Source of the DNA: a virus
Virus record (IMG/VR): IMGVR_UViG_3300032561_000109
Location: 1 to 26,645 of that record
Direction: 5' to 3' (one strand)
DNA: 26,645 bases
Shown: in pieces, positions 18,266-26,645 of the stretch
How the letters are laid out: every line of letters starts with the position of its first letter
Position numbering within the stretch: position 1 is the stretch's first letter
The notes under the pieces: model-generated
The model's database searches: none
What the model was told of the DNA's origin: nothing
The model's input: the letters and a program-made list of their open reading frames with translations, nothing else
Translations under genes and position numbers: made by a program

Positions 18266-20661
18266 CAATTTTCCCCTTCTGATGCTTTTAAGTTAGCAGA
18301 TACTATTACGGCCTTAACAGGATCAGTAACAACTACTTCAAAAATACGATCCCTTGACCATCCAAGTCTGCGCCATATTGCACGATTAGTATATTTACCA
18401 ATTCTGCCAATGCCTGTCCAATGCTCATTACTCCAAGTTGAGCCACCATCGTTTGACCAACGTAGCATAGCTTGTGGATTGGTAGTGTCAAAAGGGACTA
18501 CTACGCTGCCTGGCTGAACAATTAATACGTTATTAGGTGTAACTGAAATAACAATGCCTGGAGCAATAATATAAGGCGATTGAACTGTTGTTGTTTGTCC
18601 TGGAGTTGGCGGGTAAACAGTTAATGTATTGCCATAAGCAATAGTTATGCTATTACCTGCGGCAATTGTATAAGGTGATGGTTCATAAGAATTTGTTGAT
18701 GTATTTACATAAATAGGAGCAGGTGTTCCTGTAGTTGTAGCAATTGAGCTATTGTTTGCGCCAGCCGCTATTCCTGAAAGCCCTACTCCTGGCTGAAATT
18801 GAATCTGAAATTCATCAAAATACTGACGTTGTAAGTCTGTAACTAAATGAGGTGCTCTACGCAATCTGCGAATTTCATCACCATTATCAGTATAGTTTGT
18901 AGGGTCTAATTGGTAAATATGACCATTTTCCCAATCGCCAACTAATACGGAATCATTAAATACAGTAGCGCAGTTAGAACGATGACGATGATAGATATTG
19001 TTTGTATCGACATATAACCATTTGTGCCAGAGTTGTGTAGTAACGTCATAAGCCCATGTTAAATCAATTGTAGGGAATGAAAGCACATAGACTTCGTGAC
19101 CTTCAAGCTGATATGTATAAGCTACAGCATCTTCAACATATTGGTTGACTAAGGTGTTTTCTACAGCGTGGGTTGAAATTCTTTGTGGGAAATAGCCATT
19201 CATCATTACAATTTCTGATTGCCCACGATTATTTTTAGCCAAATATGCAAAAGAATTGCCAAGTCTAGCTACAGAAAACTTGGCTGCTAAACCATGTTGA
19301 CTAGAACTGCCTGGAATTCTTTGAAATGGAAATGGGAATGTTCCTACATCAGACCATACTTCTGAAGTAGTTTCACCCAATAGATAGACTTGACCATGAT
19401 CTGTAATTAAAGATACTAAATTATCAGGCCCAGTAAACTTGCTTGCATAACTTAAACCATAAGTAATTGGGCTAAGAAGATTAGAAGCTGCCCATTGTTG
19501 GGTATTAGGATCGTTGTAAACAAAGTAATTATCTACAACATCGACTGAAGAACCGCCTGTAAAAGCACCATCAGAACTAGGTAATACTGAAAACTGAACG
19601 GCATACATTGTTTCAGACGAAACAGTTTGACTAAAATTAATAAGATAGTTACCTGTATCGCCTGTGCCTGTGCCTGTTGTAAGCGTTAGGGTTAACCCTG
19701 TGCCAGCACCATTTGTACTTGTAGATGCAGGATTTAAAGGAACAGATGTATAAGCACCAGCAAACGTCATAGAAAGCCCTGAAACCACGCCACCTGTCGT
19801 TATTGCTGTTACTTTGTATGTAGCTGGGCTACTGCCATAAACACCGCCCAAAACCGTTATAAGGTCATTTAAAGCGTATCCTGTACCACCGCTTGCAATG
19901 GTTTGACTTAATACTGTGCCAGAGCCTAAAGCGGTAATAATAGTATTAGGGGTAACCCCTGTGCCTACGATTGTTTGACCTGGGTATAAAACACCACTTG
20001 TTACGGCTGTAACAGTCAAAGACGTTGTCCCAATAGAACCTGTAAAGATTGCTCCACCGCCATTAGTGTTTAAAAGCTGGGATGTTGATATGGTGTATGA
20101 AGTATTAATGTTATATGTGCCTACACCGCCTGATCCTGAACCAAAGCTAGTAATAACCGTTTCTAAACCTATTCCTACGCCATATAAAGATTGACCTACT
20201 TTAATTGTTCCTTCTCTGACTTGAGAAACAGTTAGAGTAGTTCCTGAAATTGTGCCTGTAAATGAACAAGCATCAGGCTGAGAAATTCTCCATGTATAAC
20301 GATAAGTTCCGTCAACAATATAAACGTTAATACCGTTATCTGTAATGCCTACTTGACCTGTACCGCTATTTAAAATACCAATTACATAAGGCACATAAGA
20401 AGAATCCATTGCATAAACATATTGACCGCAAACTGCGACCATGTATGTTCCACCAGCTAATGTTCTCATTCCCCTAACAGGGGATTGCGCTGATAACGCT
20501 ACAATTGAAGTGAGGCCAGGAGTAGGATATAAAGCAACAACGCCTCTTGAACCTTGAGCTTTAGTTGGGTCAATTTCAGGCCGCCAATTGATACATTCTT
20601 GGCTGTCTTGATACAAAGATGGTGCTTCGTAACTAGCCCCAACAAAACCAAAATCTGCCAT
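18265..20661 (-). CDS. Packaged-DNA stabilisation protein, P22 gp10-like
   Basis: A 798-residue tail-hub protein. Ends typical of the family are seen: DFGFVGASYEAPSLYQDSQE at the start and, from about residue 365, GSSVDVVDNYFVYNDPNTQQ and later a beta-propeller-like body. gp10 plugs the head-tail channel in P22. Between about residues 130 and 355 lies an inserted region of two copies of a small beta domain (pattern FTGxIxxTxLTVxxVxxGxI...GQxIxGxG), the second itself split by a GGTGY-type domain at about 250-335. It begins at TAATG overlapping the homing endonuclease stop, whose last codons hold its ribosome site (AAGGAT). Confidence 0.85.
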   Translation of the reverse strand: MADFGFVGASYEAPSLYQDSQECINWRPEIDPTKAQGSRGVVALYPTPGLTSIVALSAQSPVRGMRTLAGGTYMVAVCGQYVYAMDSSYVPYVIGILNSGTGQVGITDNGINVYIVDGTYRYTWRISQPDACSFTGTISGTTLTVSQVREGTIKVGQSLYGVGIGLETVITSFGSGSGGVGTYNINTSYTISTSQLLNTNGGGAIFTGSIGTTSLTVTAVTSGVLYPGQTIVGTGVTPNTIITALGSGTVLSQTIASGGTGYALNDLITVLGGVYGSSPATYKVTAITTGGVVSGLSMTFAGAYTSVPLNPASTSTNGAGTGLTLTLTTGTGTGDTGNYLINFSQTVSSETMYAVQFSVLPSSDGAFTGGSSVDVVDNYFVYNDPNTQQWAASNLLSPITYGLSYASKFTGPDNLVSLITDHGQVYLLGETTSEVWSDVGTFPFPFQRIPGSSSQHGLAAKFSVARLGNSFAYLAKNNRGQSEIVMMNGYFPQRISTHAVENTLVNQYVEDAVAYTYQLEGHEVYVLSFPTIDLTWAYDVTTQLWHKWLYVDTNNIYHRHRSNCATVFNDSVLVGDWENGHIYQLDPTNYTDNGDEIRRLRRAPHLVTDLQRQYFDEFQIQFQPGVGLSGIAAGANNSSIATTTGTPAPIYVNTSTNSYEPSPYTIAAGNSITIAYGNTLTVYPPTPGQTTTVQSPYIIAPGIVISVTPNNVLIVQPGSVVVPFDTTNPQAMLRWSNDGGSTWSNEHWTGIGRIGKYTNRAIWRRLGWSRDRIFEVVVTDPVKAVIVSANLKASEGEN

Positions 20662-21293
20662 TAGATTACATCCTTATAGGCTTTACCATCACGAATTCTA
20701 CGAATGGTGGACTCTCCAACCCCATATTCTCTAGCAAGCATAGCAATATTCCTATAGCCAACACGTTGACGGATTTCTAATACTTGTTCAGAAGATAAAA
20801 CACGCTTAACAAAAATAGGTTTGCCAGATTTAGCTTGGCTCATTTTTTTCTTAGACTCTTGCGATACTTTTTTACCTAACTTATTTTTGTTCCCAACTTG
20901 GGAATGTGACATTTTTTGGCGAGATTCTTCTGTATGTTTTTTACCCTTAAAAGTCATTCCCCAAGTTAAAAACCCATGATTGTTACCTTTTAACTTAGAT
21001 TTATGTTCTTCTGTATGTTTATAACCAGATACACCTTCACCGCCATTAGTATGGTTAACTAATTGAATACCACGTCTGCGATAAATATCAATACATTCCA
21101 TTTCAGCAAGAAAAGCTAATTCTTCATTTAAATGATCTGCAATCTTTTCAGCAACAAAACCATGCTTTGCAACTACACGATGCCAATATTGATTACGCCC
21201 TTTGCTTTGATTTAAGCGTGTGCCTTTGCCTTTGCCAACATAGAATATTTCGTTGGAGTCAGCTTTGCGGTGTTGATATATATAAAATGTCAT
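20661..21293 (-). CDS. GIY-YIG homing endonuclease with NUMOD motifs and HTH
   Basis: A 210-residue free-standing homing endonuclease. The N-terminal GIY-YIG domain has YIYQ (4-7) and YVGKG (18-22) as the two half motifs, R26, an acidic pair in AEMECID near E66 and LVNHTNGGEG. NUMOD3-type DNA-binding motifs follow (YKHTEEHKSKLKG, KKHTEESRQKMSHS, KVSQESKKKMSQAKSG), then a C-terminal helix-turn-helix VGYRNIAMLAREYGVGEST. It spreads by cutting unoccupied copies of its site. It lies between the gp4-like and gp10-like genes, which are adjacent in P22-type phages. Confidence 0.9.
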   Translation of the reverse strand: MTFYIYQHRKADSNEIFYVGKGKGTRLNQSKGRNQYWHRVVAKHGFVAEKIADHLNEELAFLAEMECIDIYRRRGIQLVNHTNGGEGVSGYKHTEEHKSKLKGNNHGFLTWGMTFKGKKHTEESRQKMSHSQVGNKNKLGKKVSQESKKKMSQAKSGKPIFVKRVLSSEQVLEIRQRVGYRNIAMLAREYGVGESTIRRIRDGKAYKDVI

Positions 21294-21324
21294 GGGCTAA
21301 TTATGCACCACTCAAGATCGAACC

Positions 21325-22296
21325 TTAGCGGAAGAAGCCCCCTGAAAGTATAAAACCTGCGTCCTTTTGGCGTGAAGCTAACATAGCATCAGCAAAACGA
21401 GCAGATTGAACTGGGCGCATATTAGTGCGTTTAACTGTTGCTTTAGCTTGTGCTGCAAAGCCATTAATCATTGTTATTTGTGTTGCTGAAGCCTTGCCAT
21501 ACATAGGCATTAAACGTTCTGCCAAACACCATCTGAGTGCCATTGTGTAGCCTTGTGGCAAATTAATATCATCATAAATGGTGGTAAATTCGCTAAAAAT
21601 ATTATCAGCAAATATGTGCATTTCACCTTGCGATGGATTGGGCCATACAAAGATGTTACCTAGTGTTTCTGTAGGTTGGTAGTAAAGAGCTTTAGGCCAC
21701 GGCCCATTTAAAGTCTTTAAACCAATCATTTGGTAATCTTCTACGTTTAAGATTGAAATTGGATAATCTAAACCACCATTAACAATAGGTATGCCATTAG
21801 AGTTTGTATTGATACGCACAAACGCTGAATTAATGGTTAATGGGCGTTGATAGTAGCCTGTAAACGTCAAACTAGATAAGCTCTGTGGAATATTAACTAG
21901 ATATGTTCCTACTTCGTTTACGTTGCCACCTGCACCTGTTAAAAACTGAACAATCTTAGTACCAGCAGTTACGCCTAACCCTGTAATAGTTTGACCTATT
22001 GATATGCCACCTGAGTTAATTGCAGTAATAGTTAAAATATTGGCTGCAATTGAGCCTACAAAACTACATCCCACTTGACCGCCTGGGCCAATAGTATATT
22101 GAGTTTGACCTGGTGTTATAGGAAAGATGATTTCATTTTTATAAAAAACCATCATATCTTCATTAGACCATTGCCCAACCATATCATTGAGCATATCAAA
22201 AGCATCTTGGACTGCATCAGCAGATGGTGTTTCACCTGCCTCTAATGCGCCAATATCTTTTAATGCACGACTGATAATGTCTAGGGCTTTAGCCAT
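21325..22296 (-). CDS. Head-completion/tail accessory protein, P22 gp4-like
   Basis: A 323-residue protein. The N-terminus ALDIISRALKDIGALEAGET with DMLNDMVGQWSNEDMM is typical of the gp4 family, which forms the ring between portal and tail; the later part (YYQRPLTINSAFVR, then PKALYYQPTETLGNIFVWP) also fits. At residues 77-145 a beta domain of the same type as in the gp10-like protein is inserted between IGPGGQ and YYQRPLTI. TAG(G)T-like ribosome site upstream is weak. Followed by the homing endonuclease after 31 bp. Confidence 0.85.
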   Translation of the reverse strand: MAKALDIISRALKDIGALEAGETPSADAVQDAFDMLNDMVGQWSNEDMMVFYKNEIIFPITPGQTQYTIGPGGQVGCSFVGSIAANILTITAINSGGISIGQTITGLGVTAGTKIVQFLTGAGGNVNEVGTYLVNIPQSLSSLTFTGYYQRPLTINSAFVRINTNSNGIPIVNGGLDYPISILNVEDYQMIGLKTLNGPWPKALYYQPTETLGNIFVWPNPSQGEMHIFADNIFSEFTTIYDDINLPQGYTMALRWCLAERLMPMYGKASATQITMINGFAAQAKATVKRTNMRPVQSARFADAMLASRQKDAGFILSGGFFR

Positions 22297-22298
22297 AA

Positions 22299-23261
22299 TT
22301 AGATACCTACTTTAGCGTTCAAAGCTGTAATTTGTGCTGCTTGTGCATCTACTTTTGCGGATAACTCTTTAACTGCGTTTACCAATAACCAAGTGATTTC
22401 AGTAGCGTCAAACTGTTTAACATCAGTATTTAATTCATCAGTTGGATTTAGTTTTACTGAATAAGTGCTTACAGTATTAGGCAATACAGTTTGAATTTCG
22501 TCAGCAATAACACCTAGACCAGCTTGACCTTTGTTTGTATGGGCTAAACCATTGTAAGTCCATGTCTTAGGGTTTACCTGTAGGATTTTTTCTAAACCAT
22601 CTGTAAATGGTTGAATGTTATCTTTTAGACGAATATCAGATGGATTGTTCCAAGTTGTGCCTGATGATTTTTGTGCAATAGGGCCATTAATAATAATATC
22701 GCCTGAACCATCAAGTTTTAATGAGCCAGCACCATTACACAAAATCTCTGTATAACCAGCGTTAATATCCATACCAAAACCAGCAGTAGAACCAATTTGT
22801 AGTCCTGTTGTAGCTACAACTGTACCTGAGCAAGATAGACCGCCACAGCTAACTACACTTGAAAATGTTGCGCTACTTAGACTTGCGCTAGAAATAGCAG
22901 TAGCAGGGGATGTTGATGCCCAACCAGAGCCTGTAGAAGTCAAGAAATTGCCTGAAGAACCTGTAGAAGTAAGCCCTGTACCACCGCTTGAATATAGCAA
23001 TGTGCCACCTAAAACTACGTTTCCTGAAGCTGGAGTGCTAGGAGTCAATCCTGTAGAACCACCTGAAACAGTAGTAACTGCGCCACCGCCACCGCCTGAG
23101 AATGTCAAAGTTCCTTGAACTGTTAGGTTCTTAGGAATGGTAATGTTTTGTGAAGCATCAATGTATAAAGCAGATTGACCGCCTGTTTGTAACTGTAAAG
23201 TACCGCTAGAATCGGCTGTTTCAACAATACCAGCAGAAGAAGCGTTAATAGTAGATGACAT
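22299..23261 (-). CDS. Tail fibre/spike with S74 intramolecular chaperone
   Basis: A 320-residue fibre protein. The N-terminal 200 residues are a repetitive glycine/serine/threonine-rich shaft (GGTGLTSTGSSGN, QSALYIDASQNITI). From about 200 a peptidase S74 domain follows: NNPSDIRLKDNIQPF with S208 and K213 as the catalytic dyad, then GQAGLGVIADEIQTVLP and a C-terminal helix (NAVKELSAKVDAQAAQI) that forms a trimeric coiled coil. The domain helps the fibre trimerise and then cuts itself off. AGGA at about 9 bases upstream of ATG 23261. Confidence 0.9.
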   Translation of the reverse strand: MSSTINASSAGIVETADSSGTLQLQTGGQSALYIDASQNITIPKNLTVQGTLTFSGGGGGAVTTVSGGSTGLTPSTPASGNVVLGGTLLYSSGGTGLTSTGSSGNFLTSTGSGWASTSPATAISSASLSSATFSSVVSCGGLSCSGTVVATTGLQIGSTAGFGMDINAGYTEILCNGAGSLKLDGSGDIIINGPIAQKSSGTTWNNPSDIRLKDNIQPFTDGLEKILQVNPKTWTYNGLAHTNKGQAGLGVIADEIQTVLPNTVSTYSVKLNPTDELNTDVKQFDATEITWLLVNAVKELSAKVDAQAAQITALNAKVGI

Positions 23262-23263
23262 GG

Positions 23264-23575
23264 TTATAGTCCTATATTTGGTTTAAAGGTTGGTTTAACC
23301 CAAGGCAAAATGCTTTTTTCGCTATTTAATGCTTGCAATTGCTGTTCTAGGTTAGATTTTATGATATTTGAGCCATTTTTACTAGCTTCTTCTTCTATCC
23401 ATTGGATAATGTAGCGTTCTTCTAGTTCATTAAATGGCACTTTATTTCGCAATTCAATAAACTTCCATTCGCCTTGAGTTTCTACTGTATTTTGATTATC
23501 TGATAAAGATGCAAAATAATGCGCTGAAATTAACGCATTATCGTTAAAAACAATATCCGTTATTTTCCAATTCAT
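23264..23575 (-). CDS. Small tail-region protein (DUF7936-like)
   Basis: A 103-residue protein whose pattern, WKITDIV near the start, VETQGEWKF, PFNELEERYIIQWIEEEAS and a closing LEQQLQALNSE...LPWV, resembles the DUF7936 family of small tail-region proteins (recalled; needs a profile search). It may be an assembly or fibre-attachment protein. Start on a TAATG overlap with the gene before; located between the two fibre genes. Confidence 0.6.
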   Translation of the reverse strand: MNWKITDIVFNDNALISAHYFASLSDNQNTVETQGEWKFIELRNKVPFNELEERYIIQWIEEEASKNGSNIIKSNLEQQLQALNSEKSILPWVKPTFKPNIGL

Positions 23576-23982
23576 TAACTAGACCAAGTTGCTATAGGTG
23601 CAGTAGGAAAAGTTGCTGGTGTTGTTGTAGCATTTACACCAAGGTTACGAACAGTTGAACGATAAGCTAAGAACTCAGCTTGATTAGTCAAATAAGGATT
23701 AGATACTGCTGGGTCTGCAACACTAGCTACTGCTGTCCAATCTGTAGCCGTTAGCAATGTAGAAGCTGTAGCTGAGTTTTGGGCTTGGATTTGTTTTCCT
23801 TCCCATACTGGATAAGCGGCATCAAGTTGTGCTTGTGTCGGCTGTGCACCTAGCTTTTCTGTGTTCCAAGATAGGATTTGATTAGCTTGTCCTTCTGGCT
23901 GACCAGTTTGATAGTCACCAGCGGAATAAGGGATATTGTTTACTGATAAGTAAGCAATGATTTCTGAGTTTAAGTCTGCCAT
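23575..23982 (-). CDS. XkdW-like/tail-assembly protein
   Basis: A 135-residue protein. The N-terminus IIAYLSVNNIPYSAGDYQTG with ILSWNTEKLGAQPTQAQLDA, followed by ATDWTAVASVADPAVSNPYL and AEFLAYRSTVRNLGVN, is the pattern of XkdW/tail-fibre assembly-type proteins, many acting as fibre chaperones (function not sure). AAGGAAA 6 bases before ATG 23982. Between the long fibre gene and a DUF7936-like gene. Confidence 0.6.
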   Translation of the reverse strand: MADLNSEIIAYLSVNNIPYSAGDYQTGQPEGQANQILSWNTEKLGAQPTQAQLDAAYPVWEGKQIQAQNSATASTLLTATDWTAVASVADPAVSNPYLTNQAEFLAYRSTVRNLGVNATTTPATFPTAPIATWSS

Positions 23983-23994
23983 GATGTTTCCTTG

Positions 23995-26645
23995 TTAAGA
24001 TGAGATGCCGTAGAGGGATGCTGAACCTGTCATTGTTCCTGATGCAGAAACAATCCTGATTGCTGAATAAGAATTTGTATCACCAGTTAACATACCAGTA
24101 CCACTACAACTATTAACATTTATAGTTCCAGTTGGAATTCCAATTTGAAATGTAACACCTTTTACATCAGTTGAAGAAGTAGATTTTATATTGCTAATAA
24201 AAATTTGTCCTACTGATGGTCCGTCAGGGTCAGAAGTCAAATAAGTGGCAGGAGCAATACTAACTCCAGAACCATTGCCATAATTTACGGCTACTGAAGT
24301 TAAAGCATCTCCTGCTGGTGATTGTGATGTAGCAGTTTGCAATAACATTGTGTATGAATAATTTGATGTATTCCAAGTAGGTCCTGCTGTACCAAATTGC
24401 ACATATTGATTTGTGTTTGTAGTCCATTGAAGGCTTTTTAATATAATTAAATAATTACTATATGTATTTAAACCTGTCCATTGAATAGATGTTGCGGAAC
24501 TAACAGTCTGTGTACTAATCAAGGTCATGGCACTACCACCGCCAGGAGCAGAACTAACCCAAGCAGTACCATTAGAAGTTAATACATTACCTGATGAGCC
24601 TGGTGATGTTAAACCTGTACCACCATACGTTGTTGTCAAAGCATTTGTAGGAGTTAAATTAGTTGATGTTAAAGCCCCTGTAGAAGGGTTAAATTGCAAT
24701 TTAGTAGAAGAAGTATTTTCCCCTGTAATTGTTCCACTTGTTGCGCTTGTAAATGTTAAATAACGAGTAGCATTAGTTGTTGTGTCATCAGTAATTGTTA
24801 TGCCTGATGTAACTGTAGTCCATGTAGGAGCTGCTGAACTACCATTTGATGTTAAAACTTGACCGCTTGTGCCGTAACCTGTTGTGCCACTTAATGCAGG
24901 GGTTGTGCCTAAGTTTGTAGATAAACCAATAGCACCACTAGCATTGATTACATGGGCAGATTGACCTGTTGTACCCCAAGCTAGATAGGTTTTATAACCA
25001 TTTCCAGAGCCAACAGCAATGTCACCATCGTGACCTGAGAAATAAACGCCATTGTTAATACTAAAGAAATCACTAGGTGTAGATGCGCTAAATACTGAGG
25101 AGTTCATACCAAACTCGCCATAATATGTAGAGTCTGTGCCTAGATCATTGCTTAATACATAGTTTGTAGATGCGCCAGCCGTACCTGATTTGTTTTGTAC
25201 CAAAAACTGTAAATAATTACCTGATACAGTTGCACCACTAGCAAAAGAAGCATTAGCAGCATTAAACGATAAAACAGGTGTAGTGCTAGTAGTTGAGCTT
25301 AAAGAAGCATAAGTAAATGCACCTGTTGAAGCTGTTGTAGCACCGATAGATACACCATTTAAAGCACTAACAGTAGTGCCTAAAGAAACAGCAGTAGAAC
25401 CAAAAGTAATAGAACTATTTGTTAACTGGCTATTTGCTATGCTTCCTAAAGTACCACCTAAAGTTAAACTTCCGCTAGAAGTTACTGTACCTGTAAGAGT
25501 AATGCCGTTTACTGTTCCTGTACCGCTTACTGATGTTACTGTGCCAGTTGTAGGAGTTGTCCAAGTAGGAGTTCCTGCGCCTGCGCTTGTTAATACTTGA
25601 CCGCTTGTGCCTGCGGCAGTAAACGCTGTTACGTTTGGTGCTGACTGATAATGAATTTGTCCTGCTGCGCCACCAGCTATGTTTGTGGCATTAGTAGCAT
25701 TAGTTACTGCTGTTGTACCAATTGCTGTAGTTATTTGCGATGCTGTAGCGGCTGTAAATGCTGAAGTGCCATTACCATAAGCAAGACCAGTTAAAGTAGC
25801 AACGCCTGTACCGCCATAAGTTGCACCAATTACTGATGCGTTCCAAGTGCCAGCAGTTAACGTACCAACGCCTGTAATGCCTGTATATGAGCCACTAATA
25901 TAGCTTGAGCCTATTGTACCGCTAGTAATTTGACTTCCAGCAATTGCAATACTTGTATTAGTTACGCTTGATACTTGACCTGAAGCGTTTGTAACAAAAA
26001 CAGGTACGGCTGATGCAGAACCGTATGTTCCTGCTGTGCCTACAGGAGTAATGCTAAATGCTGAACCTGTAAGTGTTAACCCTGTGCCTGCTGTGTATGA
26101 ACCTGACGTGGAAAAATTACTCCAAGTCATATTGGTAGTACCTAATGTACCGCCAGGTTGAGCTAAGTTATACCAAAGCGTTCCTGCTTGTGCGCCACCG
26201 TCTACAAAAATCATTGCGCCTACATATTGCGCCCATGTAGTTGAGCCTGGAGCATAAGTCCAAGCACCTGTAGAAGCTACATAAATGCCGTTTTGAGAAG
26301 ATGTTGTTTGATTCTTAACTAAGACTATGTTACCTGCCGCTAAAGCGACTGTATCGACTGTTTGAAGCCCTGATAACGTAATGTTGGCTGTAGTTGCTGC
26401 TTGTGCAGGCTCTTTCCAACTAATACCTAAAGCAACTGTATCAACATACAACTTATTAGCAATGTCTGTAGAGCTTGAAGGCGTTGTTGAAATTGTGCCT
26501 GTAGTTGTAGCTATATTAGTAAAAACCCCTGTACTAGGGGTTGTAGCACCAATAGTCGTACTATCAATCGTACTATTTGTAATGGTTGCATTAGTTACCG
26601 AACCACTTACAGGGACAGTAAATGGTACGCCCTGACCAATAAACG
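23995..26645 (-). CDS. Long repetitive tail fibre, N-terminus beyond right edge
   Basis: At least 883 codons, open to the right edge (no in-frame stop upstream of the TTG at 26451 as far as 26645), so it is partial at the N-terminus. The protein is Ser/Thr/Gly-rich with fibre repeats such as YGGTGVATLTGLAYGNGTSA and three copies of a GQVLTSxGxxxPxW pattern, the last in GGTGLTSPGSSGNVLTSNG. The visible N-terminal part has DIANKLYVDTVALGISWKEP, a common fibre motif. The C-terminus (about 150 residues, from ISTQTVSSATSIQWTGLN) is a compact beta domain, probably the receptor-binding tip. Confidence 0.85.
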   Translation of the reverse strand, partial: FIGQGVPFTVPVSGSVTNATITNSTIDSTTIGATTPSTGVFTNIATTTGTISTTPSSSTDIANKLYVDTVALGISWKEPAQAATTANITLSGLQTVDTVALAAGNIVLVKNQTTSSQNGIYVASTGAWTYAPGSTTWAQYVGAMIFVDGGAQAGTLWYNLAQPGGTLGTTNMTWSNFSTSGSYTAGTGLTLTGSAFSITPVGTAGTYGSASAVPVFVTNASGQVSSVTNTSIAIAGSQITSGTIGSSYISGSYTGITGVGTLTAGTWNASVIGATYGGTGVATLTGLAYGNGTSAFTAATASQITTAIGTTAVTNATNATNIAGGAAGQIHYQSAPNVTAFTAAGTSGQVLTSAGAGTPTWTTPTTGTVTSVSGTGTVNGITLTGTVTSSGSLTLGGTLGSIANSQLTNSSITFGSTAVSLGTTVSALNGVSIGATTASTGAFTYASLSSTTSTTPVLSFNAANASFASGATVSGNYLQFLVQNKSGTAGASTNYVLSNDLGTDSTYYGEFGMNSSVFSASTPSDFFSINNGVYFSGHDGDIAVGSGNGYKTYLAWGTTGQSAHVINASGAIGLSTNLGTTPALSGTTGYGTSGQVLTSNGSSAAPTWTTVTSGITITDDTTTNATRYLTFTSATSGTITGENTSSTKLQFNPSTGALTSTNLTPTNALTTTYGGTGLTSPGSSGNVLTSNGTAWVSSAPGGGSAMTLISTQTVSSATSIQWTGLNTYSNYLIILKSLQWTTNTNQYVQFGTAGPTWNTSNYSYTMLLQTATSQSPAGDALTSVAVNYGNGSGVSIAPATYLTSDPDGPSVGQIFISNIKSTSSTDVKGVTFQIGIPTGTINVNSCSGTGMLTGDTNSYSAIRIVSASGTMTGSASLYGISS

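Noticed and set aside
25376-25600. Plus-strand open frame inside the long fibre gene, and similar ones at 24527-24763 and 26381-26635
   Set aside because: They are valine/proline-rich reflections of the Ser/Thr/Gly repeats on the other strand, without ribosome sites.
1-26645. CRISPR array, rRNA, insertion sequence or integrase with attachment site
   Set aside because: No regularly spaced long repeats, no rRNA-like sequence, no transposase or integrase motifs were seen.

Overview
This window is AT-rich, almost fully coding phage DNA with no visible bacterial genes. It looks like part of a short-tailed (podovirus-type) phage with a P22-like tail machine. The evidence is a gp4-like head-completion protein, a gp10-like packaged-DNA stabilisation protein, three consecutive DNA-ejection-type proteins (one with a lytic transglycosylase domain), two fibre proteins, a tail-collar protein and a Gram-negative lysis cassette with a nested Rz/Rz1 spanin pair. 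The spanins imply a Gram-negative, probably pseudomonadotal, host. Base composition and many small proteins resemble phages assembled from freshwater metagenomes, but that is an inference. There is no integrase or complete lysogeny module here; the only repressor-type protein is a small Cro-like HTH protein.

Layout. (1) 1-2486, minus strand: packaging. A VRR-NUC-type nuclease, small proteins, a GroES-like co-chaperonin, a small terminase and the large terminase, which runs off the left edge. (2) 2544-3645, plus strand: a two-gene island with a DEDDy exonuclease carrying a zinc ribbon and a SprT-like metalloprotease. (3) 3581-6314, minus strand: an early operon read from a Cro-like regulator through a DUF1376 replication-type protein to a Ref-like HNH nuclease, mostly by overlapping genes. 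The DUF1376 gene contains two clusters of 11-bp-period iterons, a candidate replication origin. (4) 6315-6426: divergent control region with a near-consensus sigma70 promoter to the right and a probably leaderless start to the left. (5) 6427-8544, plus strand: recombination module with an ERF annealing protein, a protein with an SSB-like tail, and a RecB-family exonuclease. (6) 8545-8786: a non-coding region with hairpins, an FNR-box-like palindrome and repeated AGGTCAA half-sites. (7) 8787-11239, plus strand: ten overlapping small genes of mostly unknown function, including a related pair and a possible PD-(D/E)XK-fold protein. (8) 11236-26645, minus strand: late operon, read from right to left as long fibre, two small tail proteins, S74 fibre, gp4-like, GIY-YIG homing endonuclease, gp10-like, small protein, GNAT, three ejection proteins, collar protein, two holin candidates, Rz/Rz1, endolysin and a small protein.

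How it fits together: both ends are in minus-strand virion genes. The large terminase leaves on the left and a fibre gene enters on the right, so portal, scaffold and coat probably lie in the missing part, and the genome is probably circular or circularly permuted. Early and middle genes occupy the centre on alternating strands. Genes not found by simple long-ORF inspection but supported here are the nested Rz1 and five small proteins of 34 to 58 residues.
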